Source: Sulfurimonas sp.
Lineage (GTDB): Bacteria > Campylobacterota > Campylobacteria > Campylobacterales > Sulfurimonadaceae
Direction of reading: 5' to 3'
NCBI GenBank assembly: GCA_028684815.1
Contig: JAQUFE010000013.1
Coordinates: 1-53,056 of the forward strand
Length of the DNA stretch: 53,056 nucleotides
In this document: positions 44,838 through 53,056 of the stretch, piece by piece
Numbering within the stretch: the stretch's first letter is position 1
Layout of the letters: every line of letters begins with the position of its first letter
The notes under the pieces: generated by a model
Told to the model about the DNA's origin: nothing
The model's input: only the letters and a program-made list of their open reading frames with translations
The model's database searches: none
Made by a program: the position numbers and the translations under genes

Positions 44838-47531
44838 GTGCAGCATCTCATAGGACAAAACTGGCATTCTTTAGAGACTCAAAAAATCATAGAGTTATTT
44901 GAGAGTCATGAAAAAGATGGGCTTGGCTCACTCAAAGATAAAGAGACATTCTTTGGTAAAAATAAGTTAGAGCAAAAAAAGCAAGAGTCAAATCTTAAGA
45001 GATTTTTCATGCAGTTTCACAACGCTCTTATTTATATACTTCTAGGAGCATCTCTTGTGACTGCATTGTTACATGAGTGGGTAGATAGTGGAGTTATATT
45101 TGGTGTTGTTATTATCAATGTTGTCATCGGTTATCTGCAAGAAGCAAAGGCTCAAGAGGCGATAGACTCTTTAAAAGAGATGATGCATACATCTGCTGTA
45201 GTTATTAGAGATGGCAAAAAGATAAACTTAGACTCTACAAACTTAGTTCCAGGCGATATAGTATTACTAGAGTCTGGTGTAAAAGTTCCAGCAGATATAA
45301 GACTCATAGAAGTTAGAGACTTAAAAGTAGATGAGTCTATGCTTACAGGGGAGTCACTTGCAACCCAAAAAGATATCTCAATTTGCCCAGAAAATATCAT
45401 CTTAAGCGATAGAAAAAATATGACTTTCTCAGGCACATATGTAACTTACGGTCGCGCAAAGGGTATAGTTGTAGCTACTGCAAACCATACTGAGATAGGA
45501 AAAATTGCCCATCTTATCCAAAGTACAACTGACATGGATACTCCGCTTACAAAAAAAATCGCATCTTTTTCTAAGATACTTTTATATGTCATCTTAGCCC
45601 TTGCCGCTTTTACTTTTTTTGTCGGCATCTTAAGAGAACATAGTGCGGTTGATACTTTTATGGCATCAGTAGCACTTGCCGTTGGAGCCATCCCCGAGGG
45701 TTTACCTGCTGCTGTTACTATCACTCTTGCCATAGGTGTTTCACGCCTTGCATCTAAAAATGCCATCATCAGAAAATTGCCAGCGGTTGAGACACTAGGA
45801 AGTGTTACTACAATATGCTCAGATAAAACAGGAACGCTTACACAAAACAAGATGAGTGTGACAGATATTTTTTGTGCAAGAGAGTCTTATGAGATAAGTG
45901 GTGATGGTTACAATCCAGTCGGAGAGATACTAAAGGGTGGTGTAAAACAAGAGGGTTGCAATGTTTGTTTAGAAGAAATTTTGCGAGCTGGATTTCTTTG
46001 TAATGAGTCTTACTTAGTAAACAAAGATGGAGTCTATGAGATCAATGGAGATCCAACTGAGGGCGCTTTGATAGTTAGTTCTATGAAGTTTGGATTGGAT
46101 GAAGATAGAGTAAACAAGGCCTTTGCTAGAGTCGATTTACTGCCTTTTGAGTCAGACAAACAGTTTATGGCTACTCTTAACAGAGATGTACAAAATGAGC
46201 AAAATATTATCTACCTAAAGGGTTCTATAGAAGTAGTTCTTAAGATGTGTGAGTTTGAACTAGTTAACTCTCAAACTTTGCCAATAGATAAAAGTCCCAT
46301 TTTAGAGCAGTTAAGTGAATATGCAAGCAGAGGTTTAAGAGTTTTAGCCATAGCCAAAAAAGTAACAACTTCTACAAAGATTAAAGATAGCCAACTCAAA
46401 GATGGCTTTGTCTTTTTAGGACTACAGGCAATGATGGATCCTCCACGACAGGAGGCTATAGAAGCCGTTAGAGAGTCTAAAGAAGCTGGAATCAATATTA
46501 TCATGATAACAGGCGACCATGCACTAACTGCTTTTTCTATAGCTAAACTGATGTCCATTGTTAGCGAAGATGCTAAGTACGAAGACTCAACTCTGCTTGG
46601 AAGTCAGATGCTAAGCCTAAGTGATGAAGAACTGATAGAGAAACTAAAGAGTGTAAAGGTCTTTGCAAGAGTAGAGCCAGAACAAAAACTCCGCATTGTC
46701 AATGCCCTGCAAGCAAGAGGCGAGATAGTAGCCATGACCGGCGATGGAGTAAATGACGCACCAGCACTAAAGCAAGCTGACATTGGTATAGCAATGGGGG
46801 TGGGCGGAACTGAAGTTGCAAAAGAGGCATCTGATATGATACTAAGCGATGATAACTTTCGCTCAATCGCTCTAGCCATAAAAGAGGGCAGAATTGTCTT
46901 TGATAATCTCATAAAATTTATAACATGGACACTTCCAACAAACCTTGGAGAGGGACTTGTGATACTTTTAGCCGTAATGCTAGGACTCACTCTTCCAATA
47001 CTACCAGTTCAAATACTGTGGATAAACATGTCAACTGCAGTCTTTTTAGGAATGATGTTAATCTTTGAGCCAGGCGATAAGGAGATTATGAAAAGGCGCC
47101 CACGAGATCCTAAGATGCCAATACTAAGTATGGAGATGGTTTGGCAGATGCTAGTAGTTGGATTTTATATGTTAGCTGCATCTTACGCTATGTTTAACTA
47201 CGCCCTCTCAAGCGGTTATAGCGAAGAGTATGCAAGAACTGTAGCTGTAAATATCTTTGTCTTTATTGAGCTTTTTTACCTCTTTAACTGCAAAGAGTTA
47301 CAACGCTCAGTATTTAAGACAAACATCTTTAACAACTCATATCTACTTATTGGAGTGACTCTAATGGCTCTTATACAAATCTCTTTTACTCACCTAGAGT
47401 TTATGAACACAATCTTTAAGAGCCAACCATTAGACATATCTACATGGCTACAAATAATAGTTATCGCAATAGGTGTCATGTTTGTCGTTGAGATAAAGAG
47501 GTATTTAGAGAAAAAAATCTTAACCGCTTAA
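44838..47531 (+). CDS. P2-type cation-transporting ATPase
   Basis: 897-residue membrane pump. Actuator motif 'DESMLTGES', the P2 signature 'AVGAIPEGLPAAVTITLAIGV' in M4, phosphorylation site D329 in 'CSDKTGTLTQNKM', nucleotide domain and 'MTGDGVNDAPALKQADIGIAMG', then six C-terminal helices. It is of the SERCA/PMCA-like (Ca2+) or Na+ bacterial group; PEGLP and 'FLGMMLIFEPGD' fit bacterial Ca2+/Mg2+-type pumps but ion choice is unsure. Start is GTG 44838, with AAAGGAAG before it. The 126-base divergent gap to the SulP gene holds both promoters. Confidence 0.88.
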   Translation: MQHLIGQNWHSLETQKIIELFESHEKDGLGSLKDKETFFGKNKLEQKKQESNLKRFFMQFHNALIYILLGASLVTALLHEWVDSGVIFGVVIINVVIGYLQEAKAQEAIDSLKEMMHTSAVVIRDGKKINLDSTNLVPGDIVLLESGVKVPADIRLIEVRDLKVDESMLTGESLATQKDISICPENIILSDRKNMTFSGTYVTYGRAKGIVVATANHTEIGKIAHLIQSTTDMDTPLTKKIASFSKILLYVILALAAFTFFVGILREHSAVDTFMASVALAVGAIPEGLPAAVTITLAIGVSRLASKNAIIRKLPAVETLGSVTTICSDKTGTLTQNKMSVTDIFCARESYEISGDGYNPVGEILKGGVKQEGCNVCLEEILRAGFLCNESYLVNKDGVYEINGDPTEGALIVSSMKFGLDEDRVNKAFARVDLLPFESDKQFMATLNRDVQNEQNIIYLKGSIEVVLKMCEFELVNSQTLPIDKSPILEQLSEYASRGLRVLAIAKKVTTSTKIKDSQLKDGFVFLGLQAMMDPPRQEAIEAVRESKEAGINIIMITGDHALTAFSIAKLMSIVSEDAKYEDSTLLGSQMLSLSDEELIEKLKSVKVFARVEPEQKLRIVNALQARGEIVAMTGDGVNDAPALKQADIGIAMGVGGTEVAKEASDMILSDDNFRSIALAIKEGRIVFDNLIKFITWTLPTNLGEGLVILLAVMLGLTLPILPVQILWINMSTAVFLGMMLIFEPGDKEIMKRRPRDPKMPILSMEMVWQMLVVGFYMLAASYAMFNYALSSGYSEEYARTVAVNIFVFIELFYLFNCKELQRSVFKTNIFNNSYLLIGVTLMALIQISFTHLEFMNTIFKSQPLDISTWLQIIVIAIGVMFVVEIKRYLEKKILTA

Positions 47532-47546
47532 GTTGTAAAAGACTTA

Positions 47547-47626
47547 TATATGAAGATGCGAAGAACTTTATAGCACAATTTTATTTAGATTATTTTCAAA
47601 CATACTCATATAAAGTTCCTTCATAT
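47547..47626. other. long inverted repeat upstream of the ABC-F gene
   Basis: GAACTTTATA (47563-47572) pairs with TATAAAGTTC (47609-47618), and outside these ATATGAAG pairs with CTTCATAT (about 47548-47626), leaving an asymmetric bulge. It lies in the 215-base gap after the ATPase gene, otherwise featureless, and may form a structured 3' end or untranslated RNA. Confidence 0.3.
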
Positions 47627-47746
47627 TTGTAATTAAAAAAGATGCTTTGGGCATTGTTATGTAATCTCTACTCTTTAGCAAAGTCCTTATTAATCAACAT
47701 CTTGCTATTATTAGCTCAAATATAACTTAAAATAAAGCACTCAAAT

Positions 47747-49693
47747 ATGGCATTAATAGACCTCCAAAATATCTCAAAACACTACTCCGCTCAAAAGATT
47801 TTAATAGATGTGAATTTTCATGTAGATGAGGGTGAACGCATCGTAATTATCGGTAAAAACGGTAGTGGTAAATCTACACTTATGAAGATTATCCACGGCT
47901 CACTTATACAAGATGCTGGGGAGAGAATCACAAAGAGTGACTTAGAAGTCAAGATGCTAGACCAAAGACCAAACTTTAAAGATGGGCATAGTGTAAGAGA
48001 AGCTGTTGAAGATGGGCTTAGTGAGTTAAATGATGCAAAAAAAAGATATGACCAACTCTCACTGCTATTGGCTGAGGAGTATGAGAACAAAAAACTACTC
48101 GATGAGTACGAGAGGCTCTCAAGTTATTTAGACCATCATAATGCTTGGAACTTAGATGATAAGATAGAGAGAATCATACAGCATTTTGACCTTGTGCAGT
48201 ATGAGAACAGACCTGTAGCACTTCTGAGTGGAGGTGAGCAAAGACGAGTCGCCCTAGCCTCTCTTTTGCTTCAAAAACCAGATATTTTACTTCTTGATGA
48301 GCCTACTAACCACCTCGATGTCTATATGGTCGAATTTTTAGAAGAGCTGATTTTAAGAGAGAAATTTACACTTGTTTTTATCTCTCACGATAGATATTTT
48401 ATAGATAAAATCGCTACTAAGAGCATAGAGGTTGATGACTGCTCACTTAGAGAGTATAGCGGTGGATATAGCGACTACTTGACTCAAAAAGAGGAGTATA
48501 TTAGAACTCTTGCAAAACAGCATGAAAATCTTTTAGATGTTCTAAAGAGAGAAAATGAGTGGTTTGCTAGAGGTGTTCGTGCAAGGCTTAAGAGAAATGA
48601 GGGTCGAAAAGATAGACTTATGACTCTAAGAGAAGATGCAAAAACGAATCCTGCAAAGATAAAAAAGATGTCATTAGAGCTTCAAAGAGAGGCAAAGCAT
48701 TTTAACCGTGATAAGAGTATCAACAAACAAAAAATGCTCTTTGAGGTTAAAAATCTATCTTTAACTCTAGGAAACAAAGAACTACTAAAAGACTTTACAA
48801 CAACTGTGCTTCAAAAAGATGTTATAGCCATAGTTGGACCAAATGGAAGTGGTAAGTCAACACTCCTAAAAGCACTTCTAGGCAGGATTGAGCCTACAAG
48901 TGGGGCAATAAAACGAGGCGAATTTAAAGTAGGATACTTTGACCAACATCGCGAGATGCTAGATGATGATAAAAATCTTATAGAGACATTTTGTCCAAAT
49001 GGTGGGGATAGAGTTAGTGTAAGAGGCAGAGATATGCATGTTTATGGATATCTTAAAAACTTCCTCTTTCCTAGAGAGTTTTTAGATAAAAAAGTAGGAA
49101 CTCTCAGCGGTGGAGAAAAAAACCGAATAGCATTAGCACTTCTTTTTACAAAAAATGTAGATATTCTTATCCTTGATGAGCCAACTAATGACCTTGATAT
49201 CCCAACTATAAACATCCTAGAAGAGCAACTTACGAACTTTAGCGGTGCGGTTATTATTGTAAGTCATGATAGATATTTTGTAGATAAGATTGCTAAAAAG
49301 CTCTTTATCTTTAAAGATGACAAACACATCGAAGAGTCGTACCAGCAATATAGTGAGTACTTAGAGCTTGAAAAAGAGCTAAGTGAGTTAGATGCTATGC
49401 AGTGTGAAGTTACAAAAACAAAAGAGCCAATAGCTCAAAAAGAAGAAAAACCAAAAACAGTAAAACTAACTTTTAAAGAAAAAATTTCCTTAGAGAAACT
49501 TCCACTTGAGATAGAAGCTCTTGAAGAGTTGATGCAAGAGAAAAACAGATGCCTAGCAGATCCAAAATGTTATGAAGAGATAGGTATAACTGCCCTTGCA
49601 TCTGAGCTTGAAAAACTAGAAGAGCTTTACGAGCAAAAGGTTGAAGAGCTTTTAACTATACAAGAAAAAGAAGAAGAGATAGAATCACTCTAG
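47747..49693 (+). CDS. ABC-F family ATPase (Uup-like)
   Basis: 648-residue soluble protein with two tandem ABC domains and no membrane helices. Domain 1: Walker A GKNGSGKST near residue 37, signature LSGGEQRR, Walker B 'ILLLDEPTNHLD'; domain 2: GPNGSGKST near residue 365, LSGGEKNR, 'ILILDEPTNDLD'. A charged linker lies between them ('RARLKRNEGRKDRL') and a Lys/Glu coiled coil closes the protein, as in Uup. ABC-F proteins act on ribosomes or, for Uup, on DNA branched structures and stalled translation. No resistance role can be assigned. Confidence 0.9.
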   Translation: MALIDLQNISKHYSAQKILIDVNFHVDEGERIVIIGKNGSGKSTLMKIIHGSLIQDAGERITKSDLEVKMLDQRPNFKDGHSVREAVEDGLSELNDAKKRYDQLSLLLAEEYENKKLLDEYERLSSYLDHHNAWNLDDKIERIIQHFDLVQYENRPVALLSGGEQRRVALASLLLQKPDILLLDEPTNHLDVYMVEFLEELILREKFTLVFISHDRYFIDKIATKSIEVDDCSLREYSGGYSDYLTQKEEYIRTLAKQHENLLDVLKRENEWFARGVRARLKRNEGRKDRLMTLREDAKTNPAKIKKMSLELQREAKHFNRDKSINKQKMLFEVKNLSLTLGNKELLKDFTTTVLQKDVIAIVGPNGSGKSTLLKALLGRIEPTSGAIKRGEFKVGYFDQHREMLDDDKNLIETFCPNGGDRVSVRGRDMHVYGYLKNFLFPREFLDKKVGTLSGGEKNRIALALLFTKNVDILILDEPTNDLDIPTINILEEQLTNFSGAVIIVSHDRYFVDKIAKKLFIFKDDKHIEESYQQYSEYLELEKELSELDAMQCEVTKTKEPIAQKEEKPKTVKLTFKEKISLEKLPLEIEALEELMQEKNRCLADPKCYEEIGITALASELEKLEELYEQKVEELLTIQEKEEEIESL

Positions 49694-49808
49694 GTATGAG
49701 AAATTTATTTTCGTAGCTTTTAGGTATGCTAACTAATGGCATATTCCATGATAAGGGAGTTACGATGGATATCTTTGCCCATTGTGGTAAAATGAAGTTT
49801 CTTTAGAA

Positions 49809-49841
49809 AAAGGAGCCTTTTTAAAAAAAAGGAACTCCTTT
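49809..49841. terminator. bidirectional terminator between ABC-F and DAHP synthase genes
   Basis: AAAGGAG pairs with CTCCTTT (49809-49815 / 49835-49841), and inside it CCTTTTT with AAAAAGG. The long A/T-rich stem between two convergent genes serves both strands. Confidence 0.65.
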
Positions 49842-49886
49842 AGTTTAGAAAAACGGACGAATCCGTTTTAATGTGCTAATGAAGGA

Positions 49887-51236
49887 CTACTGCTTAGACT
49901 CTTTTAGAGTATCTGCTATTAAAAATGCAAGTTCTAAAGATTGGTTTGCGTTTAGTCTTGGGTCACAGTGCGTGTGGTAACGAGAACTTAAATCCTCTTC
50001 TGTTACCCTAAATGAGCCACCGATACACTCAGTTACATTTTTACCAGTCATCTCTAAGTGAACTCCACCTGCTATTGTTCCCTCAGCACGATGCACTTGA
50101 AAAAATTGTTTCATCTCAGTAAGCACTGCATCTAACGGACGAGTCTTAAAGTTTGTAGATGATTTTATAGTGTTCCCATGCATTGGATCACAACTCCAAA
50201 GTACTTTCTTACCCTCTTTCTCAACAGCACGAATGAGTTTTGGCATACCCTCACCTACTTTGTTTGCGCCCATTCTAACTATGATATTTAGTCTTCCTGC
50301 TTCATTTTGAGGATTTAATTTCTCACACAGTCTGATAAGATCTTCAGGATCCATACTTGGGCCTGCTTTAACACCAATAGGGTTTTTTACCCCACTTAGA
50401 TACTCAACATGAGCACCATCTATCTGGCGAGTTCTATCTCCTATCCAGAGCATATGCGCAGATGTATCGTACCAATCCCCAGATAGTGAGTCTTTTCTAG
50501 TAAAAGCCTCTTCATAAGGGAGCAAAAGTGCCTCATGAGAGATATAAAAATCTGTCTCACCTAGGCTTCTAAATGTCTTAGAGTTTATCCCACAAGCTTG
50601 CATAAATCTTAGTGAGTTTTCTATCTCTTGAGCTAGTTCTTCAAACTTTTGTGAAATCTCTGTTTTGTTAGTAAATGCTAAGTTCCACTTATGAACTTGA
50701 TGCAAATCAGCCATTCCACCCGTTGCAAAGGCACGAAGAAGGTTTTGCGTAGCTGCTGCTTGGTTATAAGCTCTTATCATTCTCTGTGGATCTGGAGTAC
50801 GAGCCTCAGGAGTAAACTCCATAGCATTTATGATATCTCCGCGGTAAGAATCAAGTGTTACGCCGTCTAATGTCTCTGTGTCACTTGAACGAGGTTTTGC
50901 AAACTGACCGCCTACACGGCCGACTTTTACAACAGGAACTCCGCCAGCATAAGTCATCACAACTGCCATCTGCATTAGAGCTTTAAAAGTATCTCTTATG
51001 CCATCAGCGTGAAACTCGCTAAAGCTCTCAGCGCAATCTCCGCCTTGAAGTAAAAATGCTTTTCCCTCAGCTGCATCTGCTAGCTGATTTTTTAATCTTT
51101 TTGCTTCTCCTGCAAAGACCAAAGGAGGATAATTTCCTAGCTCTTTTAAAACTCTCTTTAACTCATCTTGATCTGGATAAATTGGTTGCTGCAATATTGG
51201 CTTTTCTCTCCAACTTTTTGGATTCCAAGTACTCAT
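49887..51236 (-). CDS. class II 3-deoxy-7-phosphoheptulonate (DAHP) synthase
   Basis: 449-residue first enzyme of the shikimate pathway, condensing PEP and erythrose 4-phosphate. Class II (plant/Mycobacterium type) marks: '[14 protein letters not shown]', '[15 protein letters not shown]' with the metal Cys, '[14 protein letters not shown]', '[17 protein letters not shown]', '[14 protein letters not shown]' and '[10 protein letters not shown]', the last contributing metal ligands. The class II form is the usual one in Campylobacterota. It is monocistronic and convergent with the ABC-F gene. Confidence 0.95.
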   Translation of the reverse strand: MSTWNPKSWREKPILQQPIYPDQDELKRVLKELGNYPPLVFAGEAKRLKNQLADAAEGKAFLLQGGDCAESFSEFHADGIRDTFKALMQMAVVMTYAGGVPVVKVGRVGGQFAKPRSSDTETLDGVTLDSYRGDIINAMEFTPEARTPDPQRMIRAYNQAAATQNLLRAFATGGMADLHQVHKWNLAFTNKTEISQKFEELAQEIENSLRFMQACGINSKTFRSLGETDFYISHEALLLPYEEAFTRKDSLSGDWYDTSAHMLWIGDRTRQIDGAHVEYLSGVKNPIGVKAGPSMDPEDLIRLCEKLNPQNEAGRLNIIVRMGANKVGEGMPKLIRAVEKEGKKVLWSCDPMHGNTIKSSTNFKTRPLDAVLTEMKQFFQVHRAEGTIAGGVHLEMTGKNVTECIGGSFRVTEEDLSSRYHTHCDPRLNANQSLELAFLIADTLKESKQ

Positions 51237-51392
51237 AATAAAACCTTAATCATATAATTTTTTGCTATTTTACATAAAAATTCCTAAAAATGCTCTTACT
51301 TAAGACTTTCGCGACGCTTTATACTTATAGTAAAAGCTTTTTTTATGCTTAGGTAAGTATAATACCACAATATTTTAACTAGGATATCTCTA

Positions 51393-52307
51393 ATGCGAAA
51401 AGATGAACTAATATCTCTGGCTAATGAAATGTGCAAAGAACTCTCAACTATCATCGAACAGCAAGAGAATGCATCAAAGGAACAGATAGCTACTTACTTA
51501 AGAGAGTCTGCTCAAATTATCATGAATCTTGACGATAAAGATATCACTAGCAAGGGTTTTGTGGAGTCACTTTTTCACAACGCCTATAAAGAGATAGCAG
51601 AAAGAAGTATATCTTCTTACGCAAACACAAATGAAAACATAGAAAAATTAACAAAACTTCAAGAGAAAACTCTTGTGGAGTGTAATACTCAACAGATTGA
51701 TTTACCATCTCTTACATCAAAATTTAATGAAATACAATTGCATATGAGTCAAGAAGTAAAAAAAGCAAATGAAATTATTAGCCAATTAACGACTCAAGTT
51801 AAGACTCTAGAAGAGAAGTCAAATCTTGACTCTTTAACAAAGGTATATAACAGGCGAGCACTATCTTCACACCTAAAATTACTCTGTTCAAACAGTGACC
51901 TTCCTTACGAATTTCATCTACTAATGTTAGATATAGATGATTTTAAAAGCATAAATGACAAACATGGTCATTTAGCTGGAGATAAGGTTTTAATCTTTAT
52001 AGCAAATATATTGAAAAAAACACTAAGAGAAGGCGATAAAGTATTCAGATATGGCGGAGAAGAGTTTGTAATCATCCTAAATCGTGTAGATTCTGAGCAT
52101 TGTGAAAAAATCACAAAAAGGATCCTTGAGATAATCAGTTCAAACAAACTTATATATAAGGGCGAAGGACTGAGAGTTACAATGAGCGTAGGGACTACTA
52201 AATATAGCGCTGGAGATACTCCAGATTCTATAATAGCAAGGGCTGATAAGGCTCTTTATAAAGCTAAAAACAGTGGTAAAAATCAAATGGTTTCGGAAAA
52301 CAAATAG
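51393..52307 (+). CDS. GGDEF diguanylate cyclase
   Basis: 304 residues. An N-terminal helical region of about 145 residues without membrane segments, with heptads near residues 105-145 ('VKKANEIISQLTTQVKTLEE'), leads into a GGDEF domain: 'DSLTKVYNRRAL', 'LMLDIDDFKSINDKHGHLAGD', the active loop GGEEF in 'VFRYGGEEFVIIL', and the inhibitory I-site REGD five residues before it. So it should make c-di-GMP and be feedback-inhibited. Its stop abuts the cvpA start, and fur follows; possible operon. Confidence 0.92.
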   Translation: MRKDELISLANEMCKELSTIIEQQENASKEQIATYLRESAQIIMNLDDKDITSKGFVESLFHNAYKEIAERSISSYANTNENIEKLTKLQEKTLVECNTQQIDLPSLTSKFNEIQLHMSQEVKKANEIISQLTTQVKTLEEKSNLDSLTKVYNRRALSSHLKLLCSNSDLPYEFHLLMLDIDDFKSINDKHGHLAGDKVLIFIANILKKTLREGDKVFRYGGEEFVIILNRVDSEHCEKITKRILEIISSNKLIYKGEGLRVTMSVGTTKYSAGDTPDSIIARADKALYKAKNSGKNQMVSENK

Positions 52308-52961
52308 ATGGAATTCAATTATTTTGACTTAGTAGCATCAGTAATTATACTTTTGCTCGGTTTAAAAGGGATAATAAACGGTTTTTTCAAAGAGGTTTTT
52401 GGTCTCATTGGCATCATCGGAGGTATCTTTGTAGCATCTCGTGTAGGAGATAGTGTTGGTAAAGCCTTAAGTGATGCCATATTTAAACTAGACAACAGCG
52501 CAGCTATAAGCTTTTTAGGCTTTCTAGTAACTCTTGGCGTATTTTGGATTTTTATGATTGTGGTGGGTTTTATCTTTAAAAAACTAAGCCTTTTAAGCGG
52601 TCTTGGCATTTTTGATAGAATCTTAGGTTTTGTCTTTGGCGCAAGTAAGTTTTTTCTTATAGCTGCTGTAATTGCTCACGCTGCTTATAATATAAAAGCT
52701 GTAAAATCTACTTTAGAAGAGCCTATGAGCAATAGCTTTTTATTTCCTGTTTTAGTTGAAACTGGCGCTTTTATTATGAAGTTAGATCCAGTTGAAATAA
52801 GCGATGATATCAATAAAAGCATAGACAAAGTAACCCAAAAAGTTAACTCTGAACTAGATAAAAACATAAAAAACTCTACTGATGAGATAGTGCTAAAAAC
52901 AAAAGAAGAGCTACACAACAAGCTTGAAATAAAGGATGAAAATGTCAAAAGTAACAACTGA
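52308..52961 (+). CDS. cvpA: CvpA family membrane protein
   Basis: 217 residues: four helices in the N-terminal 135 residues (starting 'DLVASVIILLLGLKGIINGFFKEVFGLIG') then a Lys/Glu-rich cytoplasmic tail. This matches CvpA, required for colicin V production and, in other bacteria, for bile or envelope tolerance. It starts directly after the cyclase stop and overlaps the fur start by 20 bases, so the three are likely one transcript. Confidence 0.85.
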   Translation: MEFNYFDLVASVIILLLGLKGIINGFFKEVFGLIGIIGGIFVASRVGDSVGKALSDAIFKLDNSAAISFLGFLVTLGVFWIFMIVVGFIFKKLSLLSGLGIFDRILGFVFGASKFFLIAAVIAHAAYNIKAVKSTLEEPMSNSFLFPVLVETGAFIMKLDPVEISDDINKSIDKVTQKVNSELDKNIKNSTDEIVLKTKEELHNKLEIKDENVKSNN

Positions 52962-53056
52962 CTTCGATGATAGAACAGTCGAATATGAGCAACTTTTAAG
53001 TGATTTTAAAGCACTGCTGAAAAAAAACTCTCTAAAATTTACCATTCAAAGAGAAG
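52942..53056 (+). CDS. fur: Fur-family transcriptional regulator (partial, N-terminus)
   Basis: The frame from ATG 52942 (AAAGGA upstream) is cut by the window edge after 38 codons: MSKVTTDFDDRTVEYEQLL, then 'SDFKALLKKNSLKFTIQRE'. The end matches the helix that begins the Fur winged helix (cf. L-K-x-x-G-L-K-x-T-x-Q-R). The N-terminal extension before it is characteristic of Campylobacterota Fur. It overlaps cvpA. Fur would act on the Fur-box-like sites at 226, 14200 and 16789. A Per-type or Zur-type paralogue cannot be excluded from 38 residues. Confidence 0.7.
   Translation, partial: MSKVTTDFDDRTVEYEQLLSDFKALLKKNSLKFTIQRE

Overview
The window looks like an AT-rich chromosomal segment of a Campylobacterota (epsilonproteobacterial) species, probably close to Sulfurimonas or Sulfuricurvum. 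The evidence is the gene set: an Opr-type porin, a fused CcsBA cytochrome c synthase, an FlgS-like flagellar kinase, class II DAHP synthase, a TolC/RND metal pump with its own two-component system, and a Fur-family gene running off the right edge. The genus is an inference; no rRNA or tRNA gene is visible.

Layout. 1-311: a four-copy 23-24 bp repeat resembling the multi-repeat end of an IS21-type element, then a Fur-box-like site before a porin (321-1595). 1628-5450: an AlwI-like type IIS restriction-modification locus with two methyltransferases on minus and the nuclease on plus; one methyltransferase carries a ribbon-helix-helix-like N-terminus and a palindrome lies between the divergent genes. 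5507-13933, all minus: DUF2461 protein, ccsBA, a heme-c fatty acid cis/trans isomerase and a CZB-type chemoreceptor. 13992-22614: an apparent acquired iron island with hemP, a catecholate-type TonB receptor, a Cys-rich mini-ORF, a PepSY ferric-reductase-like protein, MacA, MacB and a TolC-type lipoprotein. It is bounded by an intact DUF2249-like gene and a detached, diverged copy of that gene's 3' end. 22519-29722, minus: DUF2249-like pair, FlgS-like kinase, M18 aminopeptidase, dnaE, efp. 30071-37494, plus: a six-gene copper/silver-type efflux operon with sensor and regulator. 37531-53056: housekeeping genes tgt, dnaJ, mltA-recR-pldA, a SulP transporter, a P-type ATPase, an ABC-F protein, DAHP synthase, and a GGDEF-cvpA-fur group.

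How it may work together. The iron island can be read as a take-up, reduce and recycle unit: outer-membrane capture of a ferric siderophore, periplasmic reduction by the four-histidine PepSY membrane protein, and return of the ligand through MacAB and an outer-membrane factor. The components parallel P. aeruginosa FpvA, FpvG and PvdRT-OpmQ, but here they sit in one compact locus with Fur-box-like sites. The metal operon has a Met/His-rich YtkA-like periplasmic protein where CusF might be expected, an 11-bp-spaced direct repeat suited to its OmpR-type regulator, and a kinase whose first membrane helix appears to begin at a rare ATA codon. Functional assignments rest on motifs read by eye; no database search was run.
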